This document shows, one piece after another, positions 51,040 through 59,842 of a DNA stretch of 64,000 nucleotides (positions are counted from its first letter, which is position 1; each line of letters begins with the position of its first letter). This DNA comes from Novosphingobium sp. ERN07 (GTDB lineage Bacteria; Pseudomonadota; Alphaproteobacteria; Sphingomonadales; Sphingomonadaceae). Made by a program: the position numbers and the translations under genes. The notes beneath the pieces were generated by a model. It saw only the letters and a list, made by a program, of their open reading frames with translations, was not told the DNA's origin and ran no database searches. The stretch is from the NCBI RefSeq assembly GCF_012641335.1, contig NZ_JABAID010000010.1, positions 1 through 64,000 of the forward strand. Direction: 5' to 3'.

Positions 51040-53259
51040 TCAGATCTTGAAACGGACCCTTGCGGTGTAGCGGCGCGGATCGCCGGGGAACAGCGAGAGG
51101 AAGTTTGCCGTCACGGTCTTCTGATCGGTCAGGTTCGAAACTTCGAGCGAGATCTTGTAGCTGTCGTCATCGGCGGTGAAGCTGAAGGCGGCATCCACAT
51201 AATCTTCGGTCGTTGTCGTCGTGGTGTTCAGCACGGCCACCCAATAGGGCGAATTGTGCCGCCAGGTTGCGCTGGGGGTGAAGTAGCCGCCCAGACCGGG
51301 CGCGGCGATTTCATACGAAGCGCCGCTGCTCATCTGGAACTTGGGCACGCGAACCGGGGTCAGCGCGGTGCTCAGCGTTGTGGCCAAGGGCGAGATGTAA
51401 ACATATTCGCCATGCATCAGCGAAGGGTTGGCAAAGAGGCTGAGATTGCCGAACTTTGCGGTCGCTTCCACTTCCACGCCGTAAACGTCGAGCGTGCCGG
51501 CGTTGAACGGCAGGCTGGCGATCACGCCCAACGAGTTGGGCACGCCCGCCGTCACCTGCAGGCCCTTGGTCTTGGCGTAATAGCCGGTCAGGTTGAAGCG
51601 CAGCTTGCGATCAAACAGTTCCGACTTCAGACCAGCTTCATAGGACCACGTTTTTTCGGGGTCGAACGTCACCGCGTTCTGCGGAGCAGCCGCCGTGCCG
51701 TTCCACCCGCCCGACTTGAAGCCGTTGGTGGCGGACGCAAAGACCATGATATCGGGCGTGAACTTGTAATCCACCGCGATGCGCGGGGTGAAGCGCTTCA
51801 CCGTCTGTTCCAGCGGAATGCCGAATGCGGTTACCGCCGAGTCCCCATAGGACAGCGTAGGGAACTGCGTGGACTTGATGAAGTTGAGGTTCTTCTTTTC
51901 CCACGTATAGCGGCCGCCCAGCGTAAGCGTCAGCTTCTCGGTCGCGTGGAAATCGGCCTGCGCATAATAGGCAGCGGTTTCAACCTTGTGCTTGTACAGC
52001 GCGTCCTGAATCGGGCGGAACGCAGTTGTGCCGCCAGAGAAGCTGGTCTGCCGGTCGTCCGAGGTTTCCTTCAGATAGAACAGGCCGGTCACCAGATCCA
52101 GCTTGTCGCCGAACGAATAGTTCAGTTTCAGTTCGTGGCTGTGCTGTTCGTGAACGGCGTTGTCCACCAGTACGAACCCGGCATACTTGTTCACCGCCGA
52201 AGCATTGTATTCGTTGATGTAACCCTGATCCAGATGGCGGTAGCCGAAGATATAGGTCAGCGAACCGTCGCCAAGATCGTAGTTGATGTTGCCGCCGATC
52301 GCGTAATTTTCCGAAAGGTTGCAGTTGCCCTGTTCGGTCGTCAGCAGCGTGGTGACATTGTCGTCGGTGCAGCCGATCTGGCGCAGGCCCGATGCGCTTT
52401 CATAGAACACCGGCTGGGTCGTCTGCGTCTTCACATAAGGGTTGGAGCCGGGGATGTTGCGCAGGCCGGTGTAGGTGCTGGCATTGCTGGTGAATTCGGC
52501 GGACAGATCGACGGTGAGCGCGTCGGTCGGCAGGAAGCGCACGTCGCCACGAATGCCGTAGCTTTTTTCGCCGTTCAGCCATTCGCCGGTGGTGATGTTC
52601 TTCAGATAGCCGCGATCCTGCACCATGAAGGCCGAAACCTTGGTGCGCACCGCATCGCTCAGCGGCAGGTCGGCGCTCGCCTTGACGGTGTAGCGTTCAT
52701 ACGATCCACCGGTCATTTCCAGCTTCATGCCCGCCGTGTCCGAAGGCTTGCGCATGATCACGTTGATCGCGCCGCCCGTGGTGTTGCGGCCAAACAGCGT
52801 GCCCTGTGGGCCACGCAGCACTTCGACGCGCTGGGTATCGAAGAAGGCGTAGTTGTTGGCGTTCTGGCGCGCGATGTAAACATCGTCGACATAGGTCGTG
52901 ACCGGCGCATCGAACGTGGCAGTCGATTGCGAATTGCCAAGGCCGCGCAGGTAATAGGCGTTGGCCGAAGCAAGACCCGCATTGTGCTGCGAGATCATGC
53001 CGGGCACGAACTTCGAAGTGCTGATGGTGTCCGACACGGCCAAGCGATCAAGCATCGCTTCGCTGAACGCGGACACCGTAACCGGCACAGCTTGCAGCTT
53101 TTCTGCGCGGCGCTGCGAGGTGACGACGATTTCTTCCAGACCCTTCGTTTCGGGCACGGACTCTTCTGCAGCCTGCGGCGCAGTCTGGGCGTGGGCGGGG
53201 ATTGCTGCAAGGGCAATCGGAACGAGCATTGAACTTAGAAGCAGGTGGCGGCTGGTCAT
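51040..53259 (-). CDS. TonB-dependent outer-membrane receptor
   Basis: 739-aa receptor. Residues 1-25 form a signal peptide ending PAHAQ; the TonB box is EEIVVTSQRRAE; the plug contains VEVLRGPQGTLFGRNTTGGAINV; the C-terminus ends RYTARVRFKI. The class matches sphingomonad receptors for aromatic or polycyclic nutrients. ATG 53259 has AGGGGA six bases upstream. The AT-rich 24-bp operator 44-67 bases upstream puts it under the same inferred control as the 22-47 kb catabolic genes, so it is the probable outer-membrane entry for their substrate. Confidence 0.92.
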   Translation of the reverse strand: MTSRHLLLSSMLVPIALAAIPAHAQTAPQAAEESVPETKGLEEIVVTSQRRAEKLQAVPVTVSAFSEAMLDRLAVSDTISTSKFVPGMISQHNAGLASANAYYLRGLGNSQSTATFDAPVTTYVDDVYIARQNANNYAFFDTQRVEVLRGPQGTLFGRNTTGGAINVIMRKPSDTAGMKLEMTGGSYERYTVKASADLPLSDAVRTKVSAFMVQDRGYLKNITTGEWLNGEKSYGIRGDVRFLPTDALTVDLSAEFTSNASTYTGLRNIPGSNPYVKTQTTQPVFYESASGLRQIGCTDDNVTTLLTTEQGNCNLSENYAIGGNINYDLGDGSLTYIFGYRHLDQGYINEYNASAVNKYAGFVLVDNAVHEQHSHELKLNYSFGDKLDLVTGLFYLKETSDDRQTSFSGGTTAFRPIQDALYKHKVETAAYYAQADFHATEKLTLTLGGRYTWEKKNLNFIKSTQFPTLSYGDSAVTAFGIPLEQTVKRFTPRIAVDYKFTPDIMVFASATNGFKSGGWNGTAAAPQNAVTFDPEKTWSYEAGLKSELFDRKLRFNLTGYYAKTKGLQVTAGVPNSLGVIASLPFNAGTLDVYGVEVEATAKFGNLSLFANPSLMHGEYVYISPLATTLSTALTPVRVPKFQMSSGASYEIAAPGLGGYFTPSATWRHNSPYWVAVLNTTTTTTEDYVDAAFSFTADDDSYKISLEVSNLTDQKTVTANFLSLFPGDPRRYTARVRFKI

Positions 53260-53302
53260 GTCATTCCCCTCATGAGTGGCATTCGGCCAGCGCCTATTGT
53301 TA

Positions 53303-53326
53303 TAATGATATAAGAATATGTCAAAT
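53303..53326. promoter_or_regulatory. AT-rich 24-bp operator (site E)
   Basis: The + strand reads TAATG-AT-ATAA-GA-ATAT-GT-CAAAT. The right half is identical to that of site A; the left arm is degenerate. The minus strand, in the direction of the receptor gene, contains TTTGACATAT, including a TTGACA hexamer, as at site A. Confidence 0.7.
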
Positions 53327-53349
53327 GAATGACTCAACAAAGGTAAGTG

Positions 53350-54573
53350 TCAGGAAAGTTTCGGATATTTCCCTAGAAATAGGAAGCCTGCAGCACAAAG
53401 CGGCAGCAGTGCGGCGGAAACCTGCAACGCTGGAGCAAAATCCTGGAAATGATCGCGAATCAACCCGAAGGCCAGCGGGGCAAAGCCTGCTCCGGTCGAG
53501 AAGCAGACATAGAAGATGCCATAGATCGCGGCATAGGATCGCAGCCCGAAGTAACGCGAGGTGAGATAGGCAACGACATCGTATTCGATGCCGAGCGCAA
53601 ACCCTATCAGCAGGATGGCAAAGCGGGCCATCGCCGGGTCAAGTTGGCCCCCGGCAAGGATCAGGCACGAAATCGTCGGCATTCCCAACAGGACGAACGC
53701 TACGCCCGGTGCCCAGAAACGATCAAGCAGCCATCCGCCAACCAGACGCCCGCAGATGGACGCAAGGCCAATCAGCGGGGTCAGTGTCAGTATGGTCGCC
53801 TGATCGAGACCTCTATCCAGAAGGATCGGTTCAAGGTTGGGCACGGCCCCTGCCAGCGCGAAGGAAATCGGCACGAGAATCGCGGCGATCAGCCAGAAAC
53901 GCCACTGCCGCACCGCTTCACCGCGCGTGAGGCCGGTGAGAGTCGACGGGATTTGCGCATCCACCGTGGGTTTCGCTTCCTGCGGTTCGCGAAACAGCAG
54001 AAGGGTGATCGGCAGCCCAATGACGAGCGGCAGCAGGCCCAGCGTGAAGTATCCCGCGCGCCAGCCATAATCTCCGATAACCCATGCCAACAGCGGCTTG
54101 CAGGTGATGCCGAACAGCCCTGTGCCGGTCATCGCCAGCCCCAGCGCCAGCCCACGATGCTTGTCGAACCAGCGATTGACCGTGCGGGTGAACGTGATCG
54201 GCAGCGTACCCGCGCCCAGTGTCGCCCCGATGGCCCATGTGGCGTAAAAGCGCGGTAGCGAGTTATCGAGCGTGGCCAGCGAGAGATAGGCAAGACCAAA
54301 GCAGACCAGCGAAGCGGATGCGACTGCCCGCGTGCCGATGCGTTCGCACAGAATGCCTGCCGCCGGTGCAGCAGCCACGACCACCACGGTAGTGATGGTC
54401 AACCCAGCCATGATCTCGCCCATCGACCATCCGAACTCGCGCGCCAGATGCGGGGCGAACACGCCTGCGGTGTAAAAAGGCATGGCCGCCAGCCCGCAGC
54501 CAATTCCCAGCATTGATGCCAGCAGGATGTGCCAACCCCGTCGAAATTCGCCTTCGCCCGTCAAATCCGTCAC
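53350..54573 (-). CDS. MFS transporter, monocarboxylate/oxalate-formate antiporter-like
   Basis: 407-aa transporter with 12 predicted membrane segments, paralogous to the product of 45209-46480. Shared features are GW..LL.SM.G...G....PFYT.GVFAP, the RTVNRWFDKHRGLALGLAMTGTG loop and the LLDRFWAPG segment. I chose GTG 54573, preceded by GGAGG at eight bases; upstream starts (ATG 54648, GTG 54699) have no ribosome binding site and would add a non-membrane tail. It diverges from the cytochrome/flavoprotein operon. Confidence 0.87.
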   Translation of the reverse strand: MTDLTGEGEFRRGWHILLASMLGIGCGLAAMPFYTAGVFAPHLAREFGWSMGEIMAGLTITTVVVVAAAPAAGILCERIGTRAVASASLVCFGLAYLSLATLDNSLPRFYATWAIGATLGAGTLPITFTRTVNRWFDKHRGLALGLAMTGTGLFGITCKPLLAWVIGDYGWRAGYFTLGLLPLVIGLPITLLLFREPQEAKPTVDAQIPSTLTGLTRGEAVRQWRFWLIAAILVPISFALAGAVPNLEPILLDRGLDQATILTLTPLIGLASICGRLVGGWLLDRFWAPGVAFVLLGMPTISCLILAGGQLDPAMARFAILLIGFALGIEYDVVAYLTSRYFGLRSYAAIYGIFYVCFSTGAGFAPLAFGLIRDHFQDFAPALQVSAALLPLCAAGFLFLGKYPKLS

Positions 54574-54803
54574 GCCGCCCGCCTCCAATACTCCAGCATA
54601 GACAGGAACAGGTGGCACCGGCGAAGCACAGCCGCCCGCTAGCGCCATCCGCAGGTCGGATAGGGAAACGGTGCAGATCGTGCCGCACTTGCGTTTCACA
54701 CCGTGGCACGCTGCGCAAGGCTGGCCGTGGAAGCGCGTTCGGTCAGCCGCTAGTTTTGTCCCAACAACCAGCGGTCAAAAACGCCGCGGGCCGGAGGGAA
54801 AAG
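54574..54803. promoter_or_regulatory. Divergent region between MFS and cytochrome c genes
   Basis: A 230-base gap between divergent starts. I see no palindrome or clear promoter boxes beyond the ribosome binding sites, and no copy of the AT-rich operator. Frames crossing it are arginine- and cysteine-rich and look non-coding. Confidence 0.4.
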
Positions 54804-55151
54804 ATGCCGGATACGACAGGTGCAACGCACAAGGGCCACGCCTTTGTCGCGGCGATCATACTGATTTCAACCGCCGTGCCTGCGCTGGCCGCGCAGAAGC
54901 TGGGCGAAGTGCAAGGCACGCGCACGCCTGATGCCATCTACGCCAAGACCTGCGGCTACTGTCACGGTCGCAACGTGGGGCCGATCATCCTTGGCCGCGC
55001 CATCCCTGCCGAAACTGTGAAATACATCGTCCGCCACGGCCAGAACGGAATGCCTGCCTTTCGCCCGACCGAAGTGACGCCTGCGGAACTCGATGCGCTG
55101 GCAACGTGGGTGGAAAAGAGCGCGGCGCGCAAGCAGGAGCATGGGCAATGA
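54804..55151 (+). CDS. Cytochrome c subunit of a p-cresol-methylhydroxylase-like flavocytochrome
   Basis: 115-aa class I cytochrome c. An N-terminal hydrophobic signal (AFVAAIILISTAVPALA) exports it to the periplasm; the heme motif CGYCH lies at residues 50-54 and the Met ligand is in GQNGMPAF. It overlaps the flavoprotein start by four bases. The same pair, PchC and PchF, forms p-cresol methylhydroxylase; eugenol and 4-ethylphenol hydroxylases are similar. It would accept electrons from the flavin and pass them to the respiratory chain. GGAGGGAA precedes ATG 54804. Confidence 0.87.
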   Translation: MPDTTGATHKGHAFVAAIILISTAVPALAAQKLGEVQGTRTPDAIYAKTCGYCHGRNVGPIILGRAIPAETVKYIVRHGQNGMPAFRPTEVTPAELDALATWVEKSAARKQEHGQ

Positions 55152-56776
55152 GTGAACTCAATCTTGACCGTCGCGGCCTGCTCGGCGCGGGCATCCTTGG
55201 AGCGGCCAGCCTTGGCCTTGGCACAGGTTCCAGCGCACAAAACCCTGCCCCGCTCGCCCCGCACATGACCAAGGCGGACTTTGCCGGCGCGATGAAGGCG
55301 TTTCGCGGCGTCGTGGGCGCGGAATGGGTGTTTGGCGATGAAGAGGCGGTCGCGCCCTATGCCAAGGTCTATGTGCCCGATCCGCTGAACCGCCACGTTC
55401 CCATCGGCGCAGTTTGCCCTGAAAATGTGGAACAGGTGCAGGAAATCGTCCGCATCGCCAACACATACAAGCAACCGCTCTGGCCTGTCTCCACCGGCAA
55501 GAACATGGGTTATGGCATGACCGCGCCCGCCACGCCGGGGCAAGTCGTGCTCGATCTGAAGCGCATGAACCGCATCCTTGAAGTAGATGCAGACCTTGGC
55601 ACCTGCCTGCTGGAACCGGGCGTCACTTATCAGCAACTCAAGGACTATCTGGTAGAGAACAACATTCCGCTGTGGATCGATGTGCCCACCGTCGGCCCCA
55701 TCGCCTCACCGGTCGGCAACACGCTCGATCGCGGGGTGGGCTACACGCCCTATGGCGAACACTTCATGTTCCAGTGCGGCATGGAAGTGTGCCTGCCCGA
55801 TGGCCAGTTGATGCGCACCGGCATGGGATCGATCAAGGGCAGCACCGCATGGCAGGCGTTCAAGTGGGGCTATGGACCATACCTTGATGGTCTGTTCACC
55901 CAGTCGAACTTCGGCGTGGTCACCAAGATGGGCCTGTGGTTGATGCCAAAGCCGCCGGTCTACAAGCCGTTCATGGTGCGCCACGCCGAAATGGGTGATG
56001 TGCCGCGCATCATCGAAGCCATGCGTCCACTGCGCGTCTCAAACCTCGTCGCCAACTGCAACCTGATGATGAGCGCGTCCTATCAGCTCGCCATGTTCAA
56101 GCGCCGCAACGAAATCGTGCCCGATGGCGCGATGCTGGATGAAGCCTCGCTGAAAAAGGCGGCGAAGGCCAATGGCCTTGGCATGTGGAACACCTACTTC
56201 GCGCTCTACGGCACCGAACAGACCGTGGCAGGTGTGGAGCCAATCATCCGCGCCAGCCTGACCGCAAGCGGTGGCGAAGTGCTGACGGCGGCGGAGATGG
56301 GCGACAATCCGTGGTTCCACCATCATGCCACGCTGATGGAAGGCGGGCTGAACCTTGACGAAATCGGCCTGCTGCGCTGGCGTGGGGCGGGCGGGGGCCT
56401 TGCATGGTTTGCGCCGGTTGCCGCCGCGCGCGGCGTAGAGGCGGAACGGCAGACCCTGCTGGCCAAGGAAATCGTGGAGAAGTGGGGCTTTGACTATACC
56501 GCCGCCTACGCCATCGGCTGGCGCGATCTGCACCACATCCTTGCGCTGTTGTTCGACAAGTCGGACGCTGAACAGGAGAAGAAGGCCGACGCCTGCTACC
56601 GCGAACTCGTCACGCGGTTCGGCGAACAGGGCTGGGCTAGCTACCGTACCGGGGTCAATTCGATGGATCTAGTGGCGCAGCAATATGGCGCGGTGAACCG
56701 CGAATTCAACGCGAAGATCAAGCACGCGATCGACCCCAACGGCATTCTTGCCCCCGGCAAATCAGGGATCATCTAA
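55148..56776 (+). CDS. VAO/PCMH family flavoprotein subunit (4-alkylphenol hydroxylase-like)
   Basis: 542-aa flavoprotein. The N-terminus LDRRGLLGAGILGAASLGLG looks like a twin-arginine signal, consistent with a cofactor-loaded periplasmic enzyme. The FAD-binding half has WPVSTGKNMGYGM and VVLDLKRMNRILEVD; the C-terminus ends DPNGILAPGKSG. These match p-cresol methylhydroxylase, eugenol hydroxylase and vanillyl-alcohol oxidase. A phenol with a para alkyl or alkenyl group is the expected substrate, oxidised with water as oxygen donor. Whether FAD is covalently bound cannot be decided by eye. Coupled to the cytochrome gene. Confidence 0.87.
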   Translation: MSELNLDRRGLLGAGILGAASLGLGTGSSAQNPAPLAPHMTKADFAGAMKAFRGVVGAEWVFGDEEAVAPYAKVYVPDPLNRHVPIGAVCPENVEQVQEIVRIANTYKQPLWPVSTGKNMGYGMTAPATPGQVVLDLKRMNRILEVDADLGTCLLEPGVTYQQLKDYLVENNIPLWIDVPTVGPIASPVGNTLDRGVGYTPYGEHFMFQCGMEVCLPDGQLMRTGMGSIKGSTAWQAFKWGYGPYLDGLFTQSNFGVVTKMGLWLMPKPPVYKPFMVRHAEMGDVPRIIEAMRPLRVSNLVANCNLMMSASYQLAMFKRRNEIVPDGAMLDEASLKKAAKANGLGMWNTYFALYGTEQTVAGVEPIIRASLTASGGEVLTAAEMGDNPWFHHHATLMEGGLNLDEIGLLRWRGAGGGLAWFAPVAAARGVEAERQTLLAKEIVEKWGFDYTAAYAIGWRDLHHILALLFDKSDAEQEKKADACYRELVTRFGEQGWASYRTGVNSMDLVAQQYGAVNREFNAKIKHAIDPNGILAPGKSGII

Positions 56777-57528
56777 TGATGCGTTTCGAAGGAAAAGCCG
56801 TCCTTATCACCGGTGCCGCCACCGGTATCGGCCGCGCCACCGCGCTCGCCTTTGCGCGTGAGGGTGCCGCCGTGATGATTGGCGACGTTGATGCCCGCGC
56901 GGGCGAAACCGTGGACATGATCGTGGGCGAGGGTGGCCGCGCCGCCTTCCGCCAAACCGATGTGCGCAAAAGCGCTGACCTGACCGCGCTGGTGGCCGCG
57001 GGCCTCGAACGCTTCGGGCGGATGGACGCGGCATTCAACAACGCGGGCGTCCTGCCCCCGCAGCGCCCGATCCACGAAGTGCCTGAAGACGAACTCGACC
57101 TTGCCATCGATGTCGATTTCAAGGGCGTGTTCTTTGCCATGCAAGCACAGATCCGCCATTTCCTGACAGTGGGCGGCGGCTCAATCGTCAACACTGCCAG
57201 CGTCGGCGCGCTGATCGCAGACCCGAACATGAGCGCCTATTGCGCGATGAAGCACGCCGTTTCGGGGCTGACCAAGGCAGCGGCGGTGGAATATGCGCAG
57301 ATGGGCATCCGCGTGAACGCCATCGCACCGGGTTTCGTCGTCACCCCGATGACGCAGCACTGGGCCGACAGCAACGAATTCACGCAGATGTTCTTCGCCC
57401 AGAACATATCGGGCCGCGCTGCCCGGCCAGAGGAAATTGCCCCCACCGTGCTGCACCTCTGCTCTGACGGGGCAAGCTTCATCAACGGGGCCACCTTCAC
57501 CATCGACGGTGGCCAGACGGCCCATTGA
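56776..57528 (+). CDS. SDR family oxidoreductase
   Basis: 250-aa classical SDR. TGAATGIG, NNAGV, TASVGAL with the Ser, and YCAMK with Tyr/Lys are all present; it ends NGATFTIDGGQ. ATG 56776 overlaps the flavoprotein stop by one base; ATG 56779 is an alternative. In this operon it probably oxidises the alcohol made by the flavocytochrome, although a cytoplasmic SDR would act after import of the product. Confidence 0.88.
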   Translation: MMRFEGKAVLITGAATGIGRATALAFAREGAAVMIGDVDARAGETVDMIVGEGGRAAFRQTDVRKSADLTALVAAGLERFGRMDAAFNNAGVLPPQRPIHEVPEDELDLAIDVDFKGVFFAMQAQIRHFLTVGGGSIVNTASVGALIADPNMSAYCAMKHAVSGLTKAAAVEYAQMGIRVNAIAPGFVVTPMTQHWADSNEFTQMFFAQNISGRAARPEEIAPTVLHLCSDGASFINGATFTIDGGQTAH

Positions 57529-57541
57529 GGGAGAGCGTTAC

Positions 57542-58420
57542 ATGCGGAAATTTCTCACACTTCTTGCCGCCTCCGCGCTCACTGTCAGCGCAGCGCAGGC
57601 AAAGCCGCTCGACTATAAGGTCATCCCCACCAGCCCCCTGAGTATGGTGGCCAACGTCACGCTTGTAACGGGCGAAAAGGACGCGGTGCTGGTCGATGTG
57701 CCCTTCGCCCGGTCAGACGCGCTGCGCGTGGTGGCCGACATTCTGGACAGTGGAAAGACGCTCAAGGCCATTATCATCACGCACGATCATCCCGATCATT
57801 TCTTCGGGCTGGACGTGCTGCAGGATGCCTTCCCTGATGCAAAGATCGTGGCGCATCCGGTGGCGGCCAAGGACATGGAACGCTCCATACCCATCAAGTT
57901 CAAGCGCTGGAGCGGGCAATTGGGCATCAACGCCCCCAAGCGTCCGGTGCAACCTGCGGCGATGAGCGGCGATAGCATCGACCTCGAAGGGCACCAGCTG
58001 CAGGTGCTGGGGCCCATCCAGGGCGATCACGTGCATTCCACTGTGGTATGGGACTCCGAAACGCGGACGCTGATCGCAGGCGATATTCTCTACAACGGCG
58101 TTTATGTCTGGCTGGGCGAACATGGCCCGGCGAACTATGATGCTTGGCTGAAAACGCTCGACCGGTTGGAAGCGATGAACCCGGTCAGGATCGTGGCGGG
58201 CCACACCCGGCCCGGCCTGCCCGATGACAGTATGAGCATTGCGTGGACGCGCGGCTACATCAAGGCCTTCGTCGATGCCCGCGCCCGTTCCAAAACATCA
58301 AAGGAACTCGCCGCAATCATGGCGGAGAAGTACCCCAACGCCCTCGAAGTCTACGGCGGGTTCCTGCTGGGCATTTCCAGCCAGGTCGGCGCGGGCGAGA
58401 TTCCGCCGTGGGATGAATAG
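57542..58420 (+). CDS. Secreted metallo-beta-lactamase fold hydrolase
   Basis: 292-aa MBL-fold protein with signal peptide MRKFLTLLAASALTVSAAQA. The metal motif ITHDHPDHFFG is a complete HxHxDH; GDHVHSTVV, AGDILYNG and GHTRPGL give the further ligands. It is unlike the protein at 22018-22887, which has Glu in the first motif. It may hydrolyse a lactone or ester in the periplasm. It begins 13 bases after the SDR stop with a GGGAG site and slightly overlaps the next gene. Confidence 0.85.
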   Translation: MRKFLTLLAASALTVSAAQAKPLDYKVIPTSPLSMVANVTLVTGEKDAVLVDVPFARSDALRVVADILDSGKTLKAIIITHDHPDHFFGLDVLQDAFPDAKIVAHPVAAKDMERSIPIKFKRWSGQLGINAPKRPVQPAAMSGDSIDLEGHQLQVLGPIQGDHVHSTVVWDSETRTLIAGDILYNGVYVWLGEHGPANYDAWLKTLDRLEAMNPVRIVAGHTRPGLPDDSMSIAWTRGYIKAFVDARARSKTSKELAAIMAEKYPNALEVYGGFLLGISSQVGAGEIPPWDE

Positions 58421-59267
58421 CGGCGCTACCCAAAACGATAGGATTGCCGCCTTGGTCGCCTTGGCCGATGACGGGCCGGAAGGGATTCCAGCCATGCAGG
58501 CAAGATCACACGAAGACATCAGACGCCCGCAGCTAGGCTGGACGATGATGGAAACGCCACGCTTCCTGTCGGAAGCGGCGATGCTGGCGATGGCATGGCC
58601 GATGTTGCTGCGTGCGCCCGCAGGCGATGGGCATCCGGTGATGGTCCTGCCCGGCTTTGCGACCAACGATGCGATGACAGGGCTGTTGCGGGCCTATCTG
58701 GCCAAGCTGGGCTATGCGGTGTTTCCGTGGGATCTGGGCTGGAATCTCGATCAGCATTCCGCCGGCGAAAACGGCGAACATCTGGCAGAGCGGATCGAGG
58801 CTATCGCGCAACTGACAGGGCGCAAGGTCAGCCTTGTGGGGTGGAGCCTTGGCGGGGTCATCGCGCGCGAAGCGGCCCGGCGCGATCATGGCGCGCTGCG
58901 TCAGGTCGTCACGCTGGGCAGCCCGTTTACCGGCAATCCGCGCGCGACCAGCCTGACCACGCTCTATGAGCTGTTGACCGGCAACAAGGTTTCATCGGAC
59001 GAAACAGCCGCGCGCTATGCCCGTGGGCACGATCCGCTGCCGGTTCCATCCAGCGCGATCTTCTCGCGCTCGGACGGGATCACGGCTTGGGAAAACTGCG
59101 TGAGCCAGATCGATCCGCAGACCGAAAACATCGAAGTGCATTGCAGCCATTTCGGCTTCGTATCAAATCCCGGCGTATTCTGGGCGGTGGCCGACCGGCT
59201 TGCCTTGCCGGAAGGCCAGTGGGCGCCTTTTGTGCCGAAGGGGCCGTTTGCAGGCTTCTTTCCCTAG
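58413..59267 (+). CDS. Lipase-like alpha/beta hydrolase
   Basis: 284-aa hydrolase. GWSLGG is a proper nucleophile elbow, the acid may lie in IFSRSDGITAWENC, and the His in VHCSHFGFVSNPG is a credible catalytic residue. The VMVLPGFATNDAMTG segment and the TLGSPFTGNPRA stretch are typical of triacylglycerol-lipase-like/esterase proteins. The start at ATG 58413 overlaps the MBL gene by eight bases; later Met codons (58494, 58542) are alternatives. Its stop shares CTAG with the GNAT stop on the opposite strand. Confidence 0.8.
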   Translation: MNSGATQNDRIAALVALADDGPEGIPAMQARSHEDIRRPQLGWTMMETPRFLSEAAMLAMAWPMLLRAPAGDGHPVMVLPGFATNDAMTGLLRAYLAKLGYAVFPWDLGWNLDQHSAGENGEHLAERIEAIAQLTGRKVSLVGWSLGGVIAREAARRDHGALRQVVTLGSPFTGNPRATSLTTLYELLTGNKVSSDETAARYARGHDPLPVPSSAIFSRSDGITAWENCVSQIDPQTENIEVHCSHFGFVSNPGVFWAVADRLALPEGQWAPFVPKGPFAGFFP

Positions 59268-59842
59268 CCCATGCCGTAAAGCGTCTTGATCCCGCCCTGC
59301 CGGTCAAGATCCAGCGCCATGATTGCGATATCGTGCAGTTCACCATCGTTATCGCGCACATGATCGCGCAACAGCGCTTCGGGGCGGAAGCCCAGATCTT
59401 CGAACACGGTCAGCGCCGCCCCCTGATCCGGGGTCAGGCGCGCGGTCAGCTTCGATACGCCATCAGCCATTGCCATCGTCAGGCATTCCTGCGCCAGCAC
59501 CCGCCCAAAGCCGGTGCCGCGCATCCGCGGGGATATCAGCAAACGGATATCGGCAACGTGCGGCGACCAACTGAGTTCGTCGCGGGCCAGCGCGGTGCAG
59601 CCCACGATCTCGCCATTCTCCACCGCAACGATGCTGCGGATCAACCCGCGCTCCACCTGTTCGATCCATGCGGCGACCACGCGTGGATTGCGGATATCGC
59701 GCAGCAGAAACAGCAGGTCGTGGGGTGGCAGGCCTTGGGCAAAGGCGATCAGCGCCGGGGCGTCGTCCGGGCGCAGCAGGCGCAGTTCGATGGTCTGCGT
59801 CCCCGCCTTTACCGTGCGAGGATATGTGAGTGTATCGGGCAT
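59264..59842 (-). CDS. GNAT family N-acetyltransferase
   Basis: 192-aa acetyltransferase of the GNAT fold. The acetyl-CoA binding loop is PRMRGTGFGRVLAQE (R-x-x-G-x-G/A). ATG 59842 overlaps the PHA synthase stop by one base (TGATG), so it is expressed with that gene; the upstream extension to 59884 is rejected. The acceptor is unknown; related genes beside PhaC are common in alphaproteobacteria, as I recall, without a proven role. Confidence 0.82.
   Translation of the reverse strand: MPDTLTYPRTVKAGTQTIELRLLRPDDAPALIAFAQGLPPHDLLFLLRDIRNPRVVAAWIEQVERGLIRSIVAVENGEIVGCTALARDELSWSPHVADIRLLISPRMRGTGFGRVLAQECLTMAMADGVSKLTARLTPDQGAALTVFEDLGFRPEALLRDHVRDNDGELHDIAIMALDLDRQGGIKTLYGMG

Noticed and set aside
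51256..53232. 658-codon open frame on the plus strand opposite the second TonB receptor
   Set aside because: Composition is of the antisense type and the receptor on the other strand has signal peptide, TonB box and plug motifs.
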